A DNA stretch of 64,000 nucleotides from BOKV01 sp041739465 (GTDB taxonomy: Bacteria > Pseudomonadota > Alphaproteobacteria > Rhizobiales > Rhizobiaceae), in the NCBI GenBank assembly GCA_041739465.1, contig JBGSNX010000045.1:1-64000 (forward strand). The letters run 5' to 3'. The notes under the pieces are model-generated. The model worked only from the letters and a program-made list of their open reading frames with translations, did no database searches and was not told the DNA's origin. A program made the translations under genes and the position numbers. Below are positions 8,470 to 17,729 of the stretch, one piece after another (the first letter of the stretch is position 1; each line of letters opens with the position of its first letter).

Positions 8470-8553
8470 CCAAGATAGTGGCAAGCGGGTGCGCTACCGT
8501 GGCAAGAAGCTGCCAAGATTCAAACCAGATTGGAAAATTCTCCCAAGATTGGG
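8470..8553 (-). promoter_or_regulatory. Candidate operator region upstream of cysG
   Basis: The 147-base gap before cysG holds three copies of CCAAGAT, at 8470-8476, 8513-8519 and 8543-8549. The last lies in the near-perfect palindrome CCCAAGATTGGG (8542-8553), and a second pairing CCAAGATT...CCAGATTGG spans 8513-8533. This clustering just before the first gene of a regulated sulfur operon is what an activator or repressor site would look like. The regulator is unknown, and I could not assign a -35/-10 pair. Confidence 0.35.
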
Positions 8554-8591
8554 CAGTTTTGCGAAAACCGGCTGCATTGCCGCCAACCGCG

Positions 8592-9530
8592 TCAATGGTC
8601 GCGTTCGACGATGAACCGTGCTGCCTGCTGGAGCCATAGAGCCTTTGCGCCAAAAGGTGCCAATGTTTCGAGCGCCGCCTGCAGCAAATCATCGGCCATT
8701 TGCCGGGCTTTTTGCACACCAACCAGTGCGACGATGGTGGATTTTCCGCTGTCGCCATCCTTGGCCGCCTGCTTGCCCAGCGCTTCGGTTGATTGGGTCA
8801 CATCGAGGATGTCGTCGGCAAGCTGAAAGGCACGTCCGGCCAGCTCACCAAACCTGACGAGTGAGGCAATGGAATTTTGACCAGCCCCGCCAACCAATGC
8901 GCCCATTTCACAAGCCGCCCGGATGAGCGCGCCGGTCTTCATCGATTGCATGGTGGAAATGTCGGCTTCGCCCCATTTCTGGTGTTCGGCTGCCAGATCC
9001 AGCATCTGGCCGCCAGCCATGCCGCCAATGCCGGAAGACCGGGCAAGGCACAAGACCAGTTGCGAGCGAATGTGTGCATCCCCATGGGTTTGCGGATCGG
9101 CGAGAATGTCGAATGCTAGGGTCAGCAGGCTGTCCCCCGCCAGAATGGCGGTTGCCTCGTCATAGGCCACATGCACAGTCGGCTTGCCGCGCCGCAGATC
9201 ATCATCATCCATGGCTGGCAAATCGTCATGGATCAGCGAATAGCAGTGAACGCATTCGAGGGCTGCAGCAGCCCGCAAGGCGGAAGCGGCATTGCCGCCA
9301 AACATTTCGGCCGTTTCCATCACCAGGAAAGGCCGCATGCGTTTTCCGCCATTCAAGACACCGTGGCGCATCGCGGCAAGCAGGCGCGGGGGGCGGACCA
9401 ATTCGCCCGGCAGGCTGGCGCCATCCAGAATGATGTCCAGTTCTGCGGCCACTTGCGAAGCGCGCAATACGAGGCGATCAGTGAAAGCGGTCTTTTCCAA
9501 CGTCAAATTCCAAAGTTTCAGCCATTGCAT
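8592..9530 (-). CDS. ispA: Polyprenyl synthetase family protein (farnesyl/geranylgeranyl diphosphate synthase)
   Basis: A 312-residue trans-prenyltransferase. The first aspartate-rich motif is HDDLPAMDDDDLRRGKPTVH, with the two-residue spacing of bacterial type II FPP synthases, and the second is QLADDILD. Upstream NGGKRMRPFLV binds pyrophosphate. It would condense IPP onto DMAPP/GPP to give C15 or longer chains for quinones and undecaprenyl phosphate. The start is set at ATG 9530 (MQWLKLWNLTLEK). The reading frame stays open a further 75 codons, but that stretch runs through the divergent mtgA 5' region. Product chain length cannot be told from the sequence. Confidence 0.88.
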   Translation of the reverse strand: MQWLKLWNLTLEKTAFTDRLVLRASQVAAELDIILDGASLPGELVRPPRLLAAMRHGVLNGGKRMRPFLVMETAEMFGGNAASALRAAAALECVHCYSLIHDDLPAMDDDDLRRGKPTVHVAYDEATAILAGDSLLTLAFDILADPQTHGDAHIRSQLVLCLARSSGIGGMAGGQMLDLAAEHQKWGEADISTMQSMKTGALIRAACEMGALVGGAGQNSIASLVRFGELAGRAFQLADDILDVTQSTEALGKQAAKDGDSGKSTIVALVGVQKARQMADDLLQAALETLAPFGAKALWLQQAARFIVERDH

Positions 9531-9598
9531 GGCCGTTGACTGGTTGCATCCGGGGCGGGCGGCAGTCAAGGCGGGGGCGGTTGCGCGAAGGGCATCGT

Positions 9599-10432
9599 GT
9601 GTTAAAGGTTTCAGACAAACCATCCCTGCCGGCAATTCAACAGGAAGCGGATTTGGCCGACAATTCCCAACCCGATATCTCTGATCTGCGACCGGGTGAC
9701 CAGGGAAATCCTGCCGCGCCGGGTCGCCTTTCACCCTTGATGCCAGCCCGTTCAAGTTGGCGGCGGCGGCTTTTTCGCCTGGTTCTGCTGATCGTGCTCA
9801 TTGCCGTGGCTTTCCCGGCAATCCTTGGGCTTGTGTATTCGATCGAAGGCACAAGGCCGGTTTCCATGCTGATGCTCGGGCGCTGGATCACCGGAAACAC
9901 AGTTGACCGGCAGTGGGTCGAAATCGAGGATGTGGCTCCCGTTTTGCTCCAGTCGGTGATCATGTCGGAAGATGGCCAGTTTTGCGCGCATCGCGGTGTT
10001 GACCTAGCCGAACTCAACGGTGTGATTGATGACGCGCTGGAGGGCGAGAAGGTGCGCGGGGCAAGCACCATCACCATGCAGACTGCCAAGAACCTTTTCT
10101 TGTGGAACGACCGGTCATTTTTGCGAAAGGCGGCGGAAATTCCGTTGGCTGTCTATCTGGATGGCGTGCTCTCCAAGCGCCGGATCATGGAAATCTACAT
10201 CAACATTGCCGAGTGGGACGAAGGTGTTTTTGGCATTGAAGCGGCCGCGCGGCACCATTTTGGCCGATCGGCAGTCAATTTGACGCCGCGACAGGCCGCG
10301 CTTTTGACAGTAACTCTCCCGGCGCCGCTGGTGCGAAATCCGGCCAAGCCGGGGCCGGGACTGCAAAGGCTGGCAGCATTGATTGAACGGCGGGCGCAAA
10401 AATCGGGCGGGTACACCCAGTGCGTCCAGTAG
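9599..10432 (+). CDS. mtgA: Monofunctional biosynthetic peptidoglycan transglycosylase
   Basis: A glycosyltransferase-51 family enzyme that polymerises lipid II into glycan strands at the periplasmic face. One N-terminal membrane helix (RLVLLIVLIAVAFPAILGLV) is followed by the catalytic motif SEDGQFCAHRGVD, then RGASTITMQTAKNLFLW and RRIMEIYINIAEW. There is no transpeptidase domain. I prefer the GTG at 9599, preceded by GAAGGG, giving 277 residues. An ATG at 9536 would start only five bases from the divergent prenyl synthase, and ATG 9740 would leave just the helix and catalytic domain. Confidence 0.88.
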   Translation: MLKVSDKPSLPAIQQEADLADNSQPDISDLRPGDQGNPAAPGRLSPLMPARSSWRRRLFRLVLLIVLIAVAFPAILGLVYSIEGTRPVSMLMLGRWITGNTVDRQWVEIEDVAPVLLQSVIMSEDGQFCAHRGVDLAELNGVIDDALEGEKVRGASTITMQTAKNLFLWNDRSFLRKAAEIPLAVYLDGVLSKRRIMEIYINIAEWDEGVFGIEAAARHHFGRSAVNLTPRQAALLTVTLPAPLVRNPAKPGPGLQRLAALIERRAQKSGGYTQCVQ

Positions 10433-10643
10433 TCTTTTTGACCCGCAAATGGCCGTTCAACGAAAAAACCGCCTTGCCATCTTCTCAAACCGCCATGCCG
10501 CATGTATAAGCCGCCCACTCATTCCCGGTATCGATGTCCGGGGCAATTTTGCATGTTCCTCCCATTCGCATGGCGGCAGTTGGCTCCAAAGGGCTCTGTG
10601 TGCTGTTTGAAGCCGGGCGGGAGCAGTTACCGGAGCTAGTTTC

Positions 10644-10829
10644 ATGGCAGTACCAAAGAGGAAGACCTCTCCATCACGTCGCGGCATGCGCCGCTCGGCA
10701 GATGGTCTCAAGCAGCCGTCCTACACCGAGGACAAGAATTCCGGCGAGCTTCGCCGTCCGCACCACATTGACCTCAAGACAGGCATGTATCGCGGTCGCC
10801 AGATCCTCGATCCAAAAGAAAACTCCTGA
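10644..10829 (+). CDS. rpmF: 50S ribosomal protein L32
   Basis: A 61-residue basic protein, MAVPKRKTSPSRRGMRRS onward, with DLKTGMYRGRQIL near the end, the typical L32 sequence and length. It lacks the four zinc cysteines found in some L32 proteins, as is usual in proteobacteria. GGAG lies about 10 bases before the ATG. A strong intrinsic terminator follows at 10853-10882, so the gene is transcribed alone or as the end of its unit. Confidence 0.96.
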   Translation: MAVPKRKTSPSRRGMRRSADGLKQPSYTEDKNSGELRRPHHIDLKTGMYRGRQILDPKENS

Positions 10830-10852
10830 GTTATCGGGTGTTGGCATCTGAC

Positions 10853-10885
10853 AGGCCGGTTCGAAAACGAACCGGCCTTTTTGTT
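10853..10885 (+). terminator. Rho-independent terminator after rpmF
   Basis: A perfect 11-bp stem, AGGCCGGTTCG (10853-10863) pairing with CGAACCGGCCT (10868-10878), has an AAAA loop and is followed by TTTT at 10879-10882. This is the clearest intrinsic terminator in the window. Confidence 0.92.
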
Positions 10886-10965
10886 GCTTGTATTCGGGAG
10901 TTGCGTGTAAAAGTCAGCCAAGGGCGAATCGTGGGCGGATTGCCGGAAAACAGAACAGGACGGCC

Positions 10966-11385
10966 ATGCAAGTTCTAACCAACGTTCCTTTGATGATAAT
11001 CCCGTTCATTGCCTACAATCTGGTGGCGCTGGGGCTGGTTGCCTCGGGCGCGGCCGACCCCTGGGCCGGACAGGTCATGCAGATGACCATGGTGTCGGGT
11101 GAGGTTTTCACGATGTCGCTTGGCGATGTGATGATCGCGCTGGCATTGTTCCTGCTGTTTTTCGAGATCATCAAGGCTACCCGGGTCGGATCTGACTCGA
11201 TCATCGACCACCTGCTTTCCACTTTCGTGTTCATTGCCTATTTGATCGAGTTTCTGCTGGTCAAAGGTGCCGCGCATTCCGTTTTCTTCATCCTGATGGC
11301 AGTGACGCTGGTGGATGTGCTGGCGGGCTTTGCCGTGTCGCTGCGTTCTGCAACACGTGATGTGTCTGTGGGCGGCCCCTACTGA
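10966..11385 (+). CDS. Small four-helix membrane protein (DUF6867-like)
   Basis: A 139-residue integral membrane protein started at ATG 10966 with AGGA six bases upstream. It has about four hydrophobic helices: VPLMIIPFIAYNLVALGLVA, GDVMIALALFLLFFEIIKA, LLSTFVFIAYLIEFLLVKG and FFILMAVTLVDVLAGFAVSL. The sequence matches small uncharacterised alphaproteobacterial membrane proteins that I associate with the DUF6867 label. The helix-embedded Glu in FFEIIKATR and IEFLLVK may be notable. No catalytic residues are recognisable and the function is unknown. Confidence 0.75.
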   Translation: MQVLTNVPLMIIPFIAYNLVALGLVASGAADPWAGQVMQMTMVSGEVFTMSLGDVMIALALFLLFFEIIKATRVGSDSIIDHLLSTFVFIAYLIEFLLVKGAAHSVFFILMAVTLVDVLAGFAVSLRSATRDVSVGGPY

Positions 11386-11440
11386 AACAAACTTGAAATA
11401 GCGGCAGGATCGGCTTCCTGAGCCTGGCGAGGGTGAAGTC

Positions 11441-12001
11441 TCAGCCCAGCTTGTCGAGCTTCTTTTGCATTTCGGCCATCTGTTCCTTCAGCTTTTGAAG
11501 GTCGTCGGGCTGTTCGGCCTTGATTTCCGGGCCGTCCTTTTTGGTGCCCGGCGCGAATGGCATGAACACGCCGACCGCCTGCTGGAACAATTCCATGTTC
11601 TTGCGAACCTGGTCTTCCATTGCTCCCAGCCCCATCCCGCCAAAGGTTTGCGCCATCTGCGCGCGGAATTTTTCCTGTTCCTTGGCAAAGCTGTTCATCG
11701 AGTGCTCGAGATAGCTTGGAACCATGGCCTGCATGCTGTCGCCGTAAAACTGGATGAGCTGGCGAAGCACCGTGATCGGCAAAAGGTTCTGGCCCTCCTT
11801 GCCTTCCTGGTCAAAAATGATCTGGGCCAGCACCGAGCGGGTGATGTCCTCACCTGACTTGGCATCGTGTACCAGGAACTCATCGCCTGCCTTCACCATG
11901 GTGGCGAGGTCCTCGAGCGTCACATAGGTGCTGGAGCCGGTATTGTAGAGGCGACGGTTGGCATACTTCTTGATTATCGTTGGACGGTCGGTCGATGGCA
12001 T
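11441..12001 (-). CDS. phaR: Polyhydroxyalkanoate synthesis repressor PhaR
   Basis: A 186-residue regulator started at ATG 12001 (MPSTDRPTIIKKYANRRLYNT). The N-terminal PHB accumulation regulatory domain (about 1-65) contains IIKKYANRRLYNTGSSTYV and the DNA/PHB-binding segment. The middle IIFDQEGKEGQNLLPITVLRQLIQFYG is the second conserved block, and the C-terminus is a charged coiled coil. PhaR represses phasin and PHA genes and is released by nascent PHB granules. It is divergent from pyc and 8 kb from phaAB. Candidate binding repeats are noted before phaA and bdhA. Confidence 0.93.
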   Translation of the reverse strand: MPSTDRPTIIKKYANRRLYNTGSSTYVTLEDLATMVKAGDEFLVHDAKSGEDITRSVLAQIIFDQEGKEGQNLLPITVLRQLIQFYGDSMQAMVPSYLEHSMNSFAKEQEKFRAQMAQTFGGMGLGAMEDQVRKNMELFQQAVGVFMPFAPGTKKDGPEIKAEQPDDLQKLKEQMAEMQKKLDKLG

Positions 12002-12183
12002 CACTTGTTCCTGAGCGCAGGTCCCATTGTCTGCACCATAGTTGAGCATTTGCCAAGAATCCAGCCAAGTCGCATGCTGTACGCAAAGCTTGCCATTGGT
12101 TCGGACGAAAGGCTAAACCGAATTGCCCTCGAAAAGGAATTCAGGCTGAAAGCCCGGGTTCGACACAGCAAGGAAATATAGAT

Positions 12184-15100
12184 TTGATCCGCAAGATACT
12201 GGTGGCAAACCGCTCCGAAATCGCGATCCGGGTGTTTCGTGCGGCAAATGAGCTGGGCATTCGGACCGTTGCGGTCTGGGCAGAGGAAGACAAGCTGGCG
12301 CTTCACCGGTTCAAGGCGGATGAGGCCTATCAGATCGGCAAGGGCGTTCACCTTGAGCGCGATCTGGGTCCTATCGAATCTTATTTGGCGATTTCCGAAA
12401 TCATCCGCGTGGCAGAGCTTTCCGGTGCGGACGCAATCCATCCTGGTTACGGACTGCTTTCGGAAAGTCCCGAATTTGCCGAAGCTTGCGCGCGGGCCGG
12501 CATCGTTTTCATCGGGCCGACGCCGCAGACGATGCGCGACCTGGGCAACAAGGTGGCAGCCCGCAATTTGGCCCAGCGTGTCGGGGTTCCCGTGGTTCCT
12601 GCCACAGAGCCGCTGCCGGATGATCCGGCAAAAGTGCGCGAGATGGCGTTGCAGATCGGGCTACCGCTCATGCTCAAGGCCTCCTGGGGTGGTGGCGGGC
12701 GCGGAATGCGGGTCATTCGCTCTGCTGATGAACTCGAGCGGGAGGTCAATGAAGGCAAGCGCGAAGCACGGGCGGCCTTTGGCAAGGACGAAGTGTATCT
12801 TGAAAAGCTCGTTGAGCGCGCCCGGCATGTCGAAGTGCAGGTACTTGGCGACACCCACGGCAATTGCGTGCATCTGTTCGAGCGTGACTGCTCAGTGCAG
12901 CGGCGCAACCAGAAGGTCGTCGAGCGGGCACCAGCGCCTTACCTCGCCGACGCGCAGCGACAGGAGTTGTGCGGCCATGCATTGAAGATCGCCCGCGAGA
13001 GCAGCTATGTCGGGGCTGGCACGGTCGAGTTTCTGATGGACGCCGATACCGGCAAATTCTATTTCATCGAAGTCAACCCGCGCATCCAGGTCGAGCATAC
13101 CGTTACCGAGGAAGTGACGGGCATCGACATCGTCAAGGCACAGATTCGCATCCTCGAAGGCAAGCGGATCGGCGACCCGGATAGCGGCGTTCCCGAGCAA
13201 GCAGACATCACGCTGAACGGCAATGCCTTGCAATGCCGGATCACCACCGAAGACCCCGAGCAGAACTTCATCCCCGATTATGGCCGGATCACCGCCTACC
13301 GCGGCGCGACCGGGTTTGGTATCCGCCTTGATGGCGGCACGGCGTATTCGGGCGCGGTCATCACGCGTTTTTACGATCCGCTGCTGGAAAAGGTCACCGC
13401 CTGGGCACCAACGCCGGAAGAAGCCATTGCGCGAATGGACCGGGCGCTTCGCGAGTTCCGCATTCGCGGCGTTGCGACAAACCTCACATTTCTTGAAGCA
13501 ATCATCAGCCACAAGAGTTTTCGCGACAACACCTACACCACCAAGTTCATCGACACGACACCGGAGCTTTTTGCGCAGGTGAAGCGGCAGGACCGCGCCA
13601 CCAAACTGCTCAATTACATTGCCGACGTGACGGTGAACGGGCATCCGGAAGCGCGGGGGCGGGTGCGCCCTGCCCATGATGCGGCAAAGCCCGTGCTTCC
13701 CCGCTTTCCGCAGGCTGCTGGCGAGGGAACCCGGCAAAAGCTTGAAGCGCTAGGTGCTGTGGGCTTTGCCAAATGGGTGCGCGAACAGAAAAGAATCCTG
13801 GTGACCGACACGACCATGCGCGACGGCCATCAATCCCTGTTGGCAACCCGCATGCGCACCCACGACATCGTGGCCATTGCCGAAGCCTATTCGCGGGCGA
13901 TGGGCGGACTTTTCAGCCTTGAATGCTGGGGAGGGGCAACCTTCGATGTTTCCATGCGTTTCCTCACCGAAGACCCATGGGAGCGGCTGACGCTCATCCG
14001 TGAACGGGCGCCCAACATACTGTTGCAAATGCTGCTGCGTGGCTCCAATGGCGTTGGCTACACCAATTATCCTGACAATGTGGTTCGCCAGTTTGTGGCG
14101 CAGGCTGCAAAGTCCGGCGTTGACGTGTTTCGTGTATTCGACTGCCTGAACTGGGTGGAGAACATGCGTGTGTCGATGGACGCAGTGGGTGAAAGCGGCA
14201 AGATCTGCGAAGGCGCGATCTGCTATACCGGCGACCTCCTGAACCCGGACCGGGCCAAGTACGACCTCAAATATTACGTCCGGCTGGTGCGCGAACTGGA
14301 AAAGGCTGGCGCGCACATGATCGCCATCAAGGACATGGCAGGCCTGCTGAAGCCGGGCGCGGCGGCAAAATTGTTTTCAACGCTGCGGCAGGAAACCGAT
14401 CTGCCGCTGCATTTCCACACCCACGACACTTCGGGCATTTCGGCAGCCAGCACCCTTGTAGCGGCGCAGAACGGTGCCGACATCATTGATGCTGCAATGG
14501 ATTCACTGTCGGGCAACACTTCGCAACCCTGTCTCGGGTCGCTGGTCGAGGCCCTTCGCGGCAGTGAAATCGACACAGCACTGGAACCTGAAGCGATCCG
14601 CCGCATCTCGTTTTACTGGGAGGCAGTGCGCGCGCAGTACGCGGCATTCGAGAGCGATCTCAAGGGTCCGGCCTCGGAAGTCTATCTGCATGAAATGCCG
14701 GGCGGGCAGTTTACCAACCTCAAGGAACAGGCCCGCTCGCTTGGCCTTGAGGCGCGCTGGCACGAAGTGGCCCGCGCCTACCACGATGCCAATTTGAGGT
14801 TCGGTGACATCGTCAAGGTAACGCCTTCCTCCAAGGTGGTGGGTGACATGGCGCTGATGATGGTCAGTCAGGACCTAAGTGTTGCAGATGTGCTTGAAGG
14901 TTCGCGCGAGATATCCTTCCCTGAATCCGTGGTTTCGATGATGCGCGGTGACCTTGGCCAGCCTGAAGGCGGCTGGCCGGCCGCAATCCAGAAGCGGGCA
15001 TTGAAGGGCGATCAGCCCTACACCGAACGGCCAGGCGCAAGGCTGGCAGCGCTGGACCTAGAAGCTGAACGCAAGCGCGCCAGTGAAAAGACTGGCAGCA

Positions 15101-15639
15101 AGCTCACCGACACCGAATTTGCCTCCTGGCTGATGTATCCCAAGGTGTTCTCGGATTTCGTGGCTACGCGCGACGCCTACGGGCCGACCTCGGTGCTGCC
15201 GACGCCAGTGTATTTCTACGGGTTGCAGCCGGGCGAGGAAATCCACATCGACCTGGAAATGGGCAAGACGCTGGTGCTGCTGTGCCTCACCATCGGCGAT
15301 ACCGACGACAAGGGCATGGTGACGGTGCATTTTGAGCTCAACGGCCAGCCGCGCCGCACCAGGGTGCCAAACCGGGCACGCGGCGTTTCAGGCAGTGCAA
15401 CGCGGCGCAAGGTGGAAGCCGGGAACGAGGCGCATGTCGGTGCGCCCATGCCGGGCGTCATTTCGGCGGTTGCGATTTCCGCCGGTCAGGAAGTGGCGGC
15501 GGGCGATGTGCTGGTGTCCATCGAGGCCATGAAAATGGAAACGGCGATGCATGCCGAACGGGCGGGCAAAATCGCCGAAGTGCTGGTGAAGGCCGGCGAC
15601 CAGATCGACGCCAAGGATTTGCTGGTGGTGTATGGGTAG
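12184..15639 (+). CDS. pyc: Pyruvate carboxylase
   Basis: A 1151-residue complete multidomain enzyme. The biotin carboxylase domain (about 1-455) has ILVANRSEIAIRVFRA, KASWGGGGRGMRVI and EVNPRIQVEHTVTEE. The carboxyltransferase domain (about 530-800) has LVTDTTMRDGHQSLLATRMR and IAIKDMAGLL. The C-terminal biotinyl domain has IEAMKMETAM with the biotinylated Lys1117. The start is TTG 12184, eight bases after AAGGAAA, and the resulting N-terminus fits the family exactly. It makes oxaloacetate from pyruvate for anaplerosis and gluconeogenesis. Confidence 0.97.
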   Translation: MIRKILVANRSEIAIRVFRAANELGIRTVAVWAEEDKLALHRFKADEAYQIGKGVHLERDLGPIESYLAISEIIRVAELSGADAIHPGYGLLSESPEFAEACARAGIVFIGPTPQTMRDLGNKVAARNLAQRVGVPVVPATEPLPDDPAKVREMALQIGLPLMLKASWGGGGRGMRVIRSADELEREVNEGKREARAAFGKDEVYLEKLVERARHVEVQVLGDTHGNCVHLFERDCSVQRRNQKVVERAPAPYLADAQRQELCGHALKIARESSYVGAGTVEFLMDADTGKFYFIEVNPRIQVEHTVTEEVTGIDIVKAQIRILEGKRIGDPDSGVPEQADITLNGNALQCRITTEDPEQNFIPDYGRITAYRGATGFGIRLDGGTAYSGAVITRFYDPLLEKVTAWAPTPEEAIARMDRALREFRIRGVATNLTFLEAIISHKSFRDNTYTTKFIDTTPELFAQVKRQDRATKLLNYIADVTVNGHPEARGRVRPAHDAAKPVLPRFPQAAGEGTRQKLEALGAVGFAKWVREQKRILVTDTTMRDGHQSLLATRMRTHDIVAIAEAYSRAMGGLFSLECWGGATFDVSMRFLTEDPWERLTLIRERAPNILLQMLLRGSNGVGYTNYPDNVVRQFVAQAAKSGVDVFRVFDCLNWVENMRVSMDAVGESGKICEGAICYTGDLLNPDRAKYDLKYYVRLVRELEKAGAHMIAIKDMAGLLKPGAAAKLFSTLRQETDLPLHFHTHDTSGISAASTLVAAQNGADIIDAAMDSLSGNTSQPCLGSLVEALRGSEIDTALEPEAIRRISFYWEAVRAQYAAFESDLKGPASEVYLHEMPGGQFTNLKEQARSLGLEARWHEVARAYHDANLRFGDIVKVTPSSKVVGDMALMMVSQDLSVADVLEGSREISFPESVVSMMRGDLGQPEGGWPAAIQKRALKGDQPYTERPGARLAALDLEAERKRASEKTGSKLTDTEFASWLMYPKVFSDFVATRDAYGPTSVLPTPVYFYGLQPGEEIHIDLEMGKTLVLLCLTIGDTDDKGMVTVHFELNGQPRRTRVPNRARGVSGSATRRKVEAGNEAHVGAPMPGVISAVAISAGQEVAAGDVLVSIEAMKMETAMHAERAGKIAEVLVKAGDQIDAKDLLVVYG

Positions 15640-15672
15640 ACCAAACGCCCGACCCATCGCAGGACACAAGCC

Positions 15673-16839
15673 ATGATTCTTTCCCCCGCCCGCATTGCCG
15701 TGTCGGCGCTGTTCCTTGCCAATGGTTTGATAGCCGGGTTCTGGTCGGTGTTCGTGCCGGTTGTGCAGAAAAACCTTGACATCGGCGAATCGGCCATGGG
15801 TCTTTTAATCCTGATTGGCGCTTCGGCCGGGTTTGCCGGGTTGATGCTGTCCGGGCTGCTGATCGCGCGGATCGGATCACGGCCGATGGCAATCGCCTCC
15901 GGACTGCTTCTGGCACCGGGCCTGCTGCTGCTGGTTCAGGCAAGCCAGTTCAACATTGCAGTACTTTTCTTCGTCCTGCTTTTTCTGGCCCTGTCCGTCA
16001 TGGATGTGGCCATGAATGCCAATGGAGCGCAGGTCGAGCAGGCGCAAGGCACGGCGATGATGTCTTCGTTCCATGGGTTCTGGAGCATGGGGGCGATGTG
16101 CGGCGCGGCCAGCGGTGGCTTCCTGCTGGCACAAACCGGCCAGAATGGCACGGCGCTGATCGCGCTTGCGCTATGCGGCGGGCTGGTGCTTTGCGCATCG
16201 CCTTCCCTTGCCGCGCGCGCTCCCCAGGAATTGGTTGTCGCCAAGCCGAAGGCAGGGTTCAGCCTGCCCGGCAATGTGCGCATTTATGTGTTTGGCTTGC
16301 TGGCGATGGCGGCGTTCACTGCCGAAGGCTCGGTTATCGACTGGAGCGCGCTGTATTTGCGCAAGGAATTGCAGGCGGATGTTGCCCTTTCAGGATTTGC
16401 CTTTGCAGGATTTTCACTTGCAATGATGGTTGCACGGTTCTCTGGCGACTGGTTGCGGAGCCGTTTTGGCGCGACGGCCTTGTTGCAGGGGTCTGCCGTG
16501 CTGGCAATTGCGGGCTTTGCGCTGGCGGCAACAGGGCCGGGCCTGGCGTTTGTGGTCTGCGGTTTCCTGGCTGCCGGGCTTGGCTGCGCCAACATCGTGC
16601 CTGTGGCCTTTTCGGCGGCTGCAAATGTGCCCGGTGTAAGCCCGGGTACAGGGATTACCATTGCCACCATGTTTGGCTATTTCGGCCTGCTGTGTGCCCC
16701 CGCATTGCTGGGGGCGATGGGTGAAGCCTACGGCTTTGCTCCGGTTTTTGCCGGGTTCTCAGGCATCATGGTGCTGGTGTTCCTTGTCGCCAGAGCAGCG
16801 CGCAACTGGCTTGGGAGCCACCCGCAACCAGCGGCCTGA
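15673..16839 (+). CDS. MFS transporter, substrate unknown
   Basis: A 388-residue polytopic membrane protein with about 12 helices and major facilitator features: LIARIGSRPMAIASG between helices 2 and 3, DVAMNANGAQVEQAQGTAMMSS after helix 4, and SFHGFWSMGAMCGA. The DVAMNANG block is typical of a fucose-permease-like/YbjJ-type MFS subgroup, but this does not fix the substrate. It sits 33 bases downstream of pyc and about 100 bases before bdhA, so an organic acid or metabolite exporter is possible but unproven. Confidence 0.85.
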   Translation: MILSPARIAVSALFLANGLIAGFWSVFVPVVQKNLDIGESAMGLLILIGASAGFAGLMLSGLLIARIGSRPMAIASGLLLAPGLLLLVQASQFNIAVLFFVLLFLALSVMDVAMNANGAQVEQAQGTAMMSSFHGFWSMGAMCGAASGGFLLAQTGQNGTALIALALCGGLVLCASPSLAARAPQELVVAKPKAGFSLPGNVRIYVFGLLAMAAFTAEGSVIDWSALYLRKELQADVALSGFAFAGFSLAMMVARFSGDWLRSRFGATALLQGSAVLAIAGFALAATGPGLAFVVCGFLAAGLGCANIVPVAFSAAANVPGVSPGTGITIATMFGYFGLLCAPALLGAMGEAYGFAPVFAGFSGIMVLVFLVARAARNWLGSHPQPAA

Positions 16840-16860
16840 ACGCGAATTCGTGATTTTCTG

Positions 16861-16873
16861 TTGCAATGCAGCA
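16861..16873 (+). promoter_or_regulatory. TGC-rich direct/inverted motif in the bdhA leader
   Basis: TTGCAATGCAGCA lies about 70 bases before the bdhA start. It shares the heptamer GCAATGC with the inverted repeat upstream of phaA (20318-20338). TGC-rich motifs have been described for PhaR in alphaproteobacteria, so a shared PhaR site is a reasonable guess, no more. Confidence 0.25.
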
Positions 16874-16940
16874 TGTGGCTTTGTGGGGCCGTACAGGGTA
16901 TTGGAAACTAGGTATTCACACCAAGGACGGGATTTTCAGC

Positions 16941-17729
16941 ATGGGTTTCTTGAACGGCAAAACGGCACTGGTTACTGGCTCGACTTCGGGCATCGGCCTT
17001 GCCTGCGCAAGGGCATATGCGCGCGAAGGCGCAAACATAGTCCTCAACGGTTTTGGCAAGGCTGAAGAGATCGAGGCGGCGCGTGCGGCCATCGCCAGCG
17101 AATTTGGCGTTACCGCAATTTACAGCGGCGCGGACATGACAAAGCCCCATGAGATCGAGGCCATGATTGCGCAAGCTTCGGCAAAGTTTGGCAGCATCGA
17201 CATCCTGCACAACAATGCCGGCATGCAGCATGTATCGCCCATCGAGGATTTCCCGGTTGAGAAGTGGGATCTGATCATTGCCCTCAATTTGACCTCGTCG
17301 TTCCACACCTCGCGGCTGGTGATGAAGCAGATGAAAGAAAAAGGCTGGGGCCGGCTGATCTACACCGCTTCGGCGCATGCACTGGTCGCTTCACCGTTCA
17401 AGGCGGCCTATGTCGCGGCAAAGCACGGCATTGCCGGATTTACCAAGGTCATGGCGCTGGAAGGCGGCGCGCATGGCGTGACCGCCAATGCCATCTGCCC
17501 CGGCTATGTGTGGACGCCGCTGGTGGAAAAGCAGATTCCGGACACCGCAAAATCGCGCGGCATCACGGAAGAGCAGGTCATCAAGGATGTATTGCTGACG
17601 GCACAACCCACGAAGAAATTCGTGACCGTTGAACAGGTGGCCGATCTTGCGCTGTTCCTGTGCTCGGACTCGGCCCAAAACATCAATGGCTCGCTGCAGC
17701 AGATCGATGGCGGCTGGGTTGCGCAATGA
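16941..17729 (+). CDS. bdhA: 3-hydroxybutyrate dehydrogenase
   Basis: A 262-residue short-chain dehydrogenase/reductase. It has the cofactor motif TGSTSGIGLACA, NNAG in ILHNNAGMQHVSPIEDFP, and the catalytic Tyr and Lys in AYVAAKHGIAGFTK. The C-terminus NGSLQQIDGGWVAQ is characteristic of D-3-hydroxybutyrate dehydrogenases. ATG 16941 is chosen because the family begins right before NGKTALVTG; an in-frame ATG at 16866 would add 25 unrelated residues. It interconverts 3-hydroxybutyrate and acetoacetate in PHB breakdown. Its stop overlaps the patatin gene start. Confidence 0.93.
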   Translation: MGFLNGKTALVTGSTSGIGLACARAYAREGANIVLNGFGKAEEIEAARAAIASEFGVTAIYSGADMTKPHEIEAMIAQASAKFGSIDILHNNAGMQHVSPIEDFPVEKWDLIIALNLTSSFHTSRLVMKQMKEKGWGRLIYTASAHALVASPFKAAYVAAKHGIAGFTKVMALEGGAHGVTANAICPGYVWTPLVEKQIPDTAKSRGITEEQVIKDVLLTAQPTKKFVTVEQVADLALFLCSDSAQNINGSLQQIDGGWVAQ

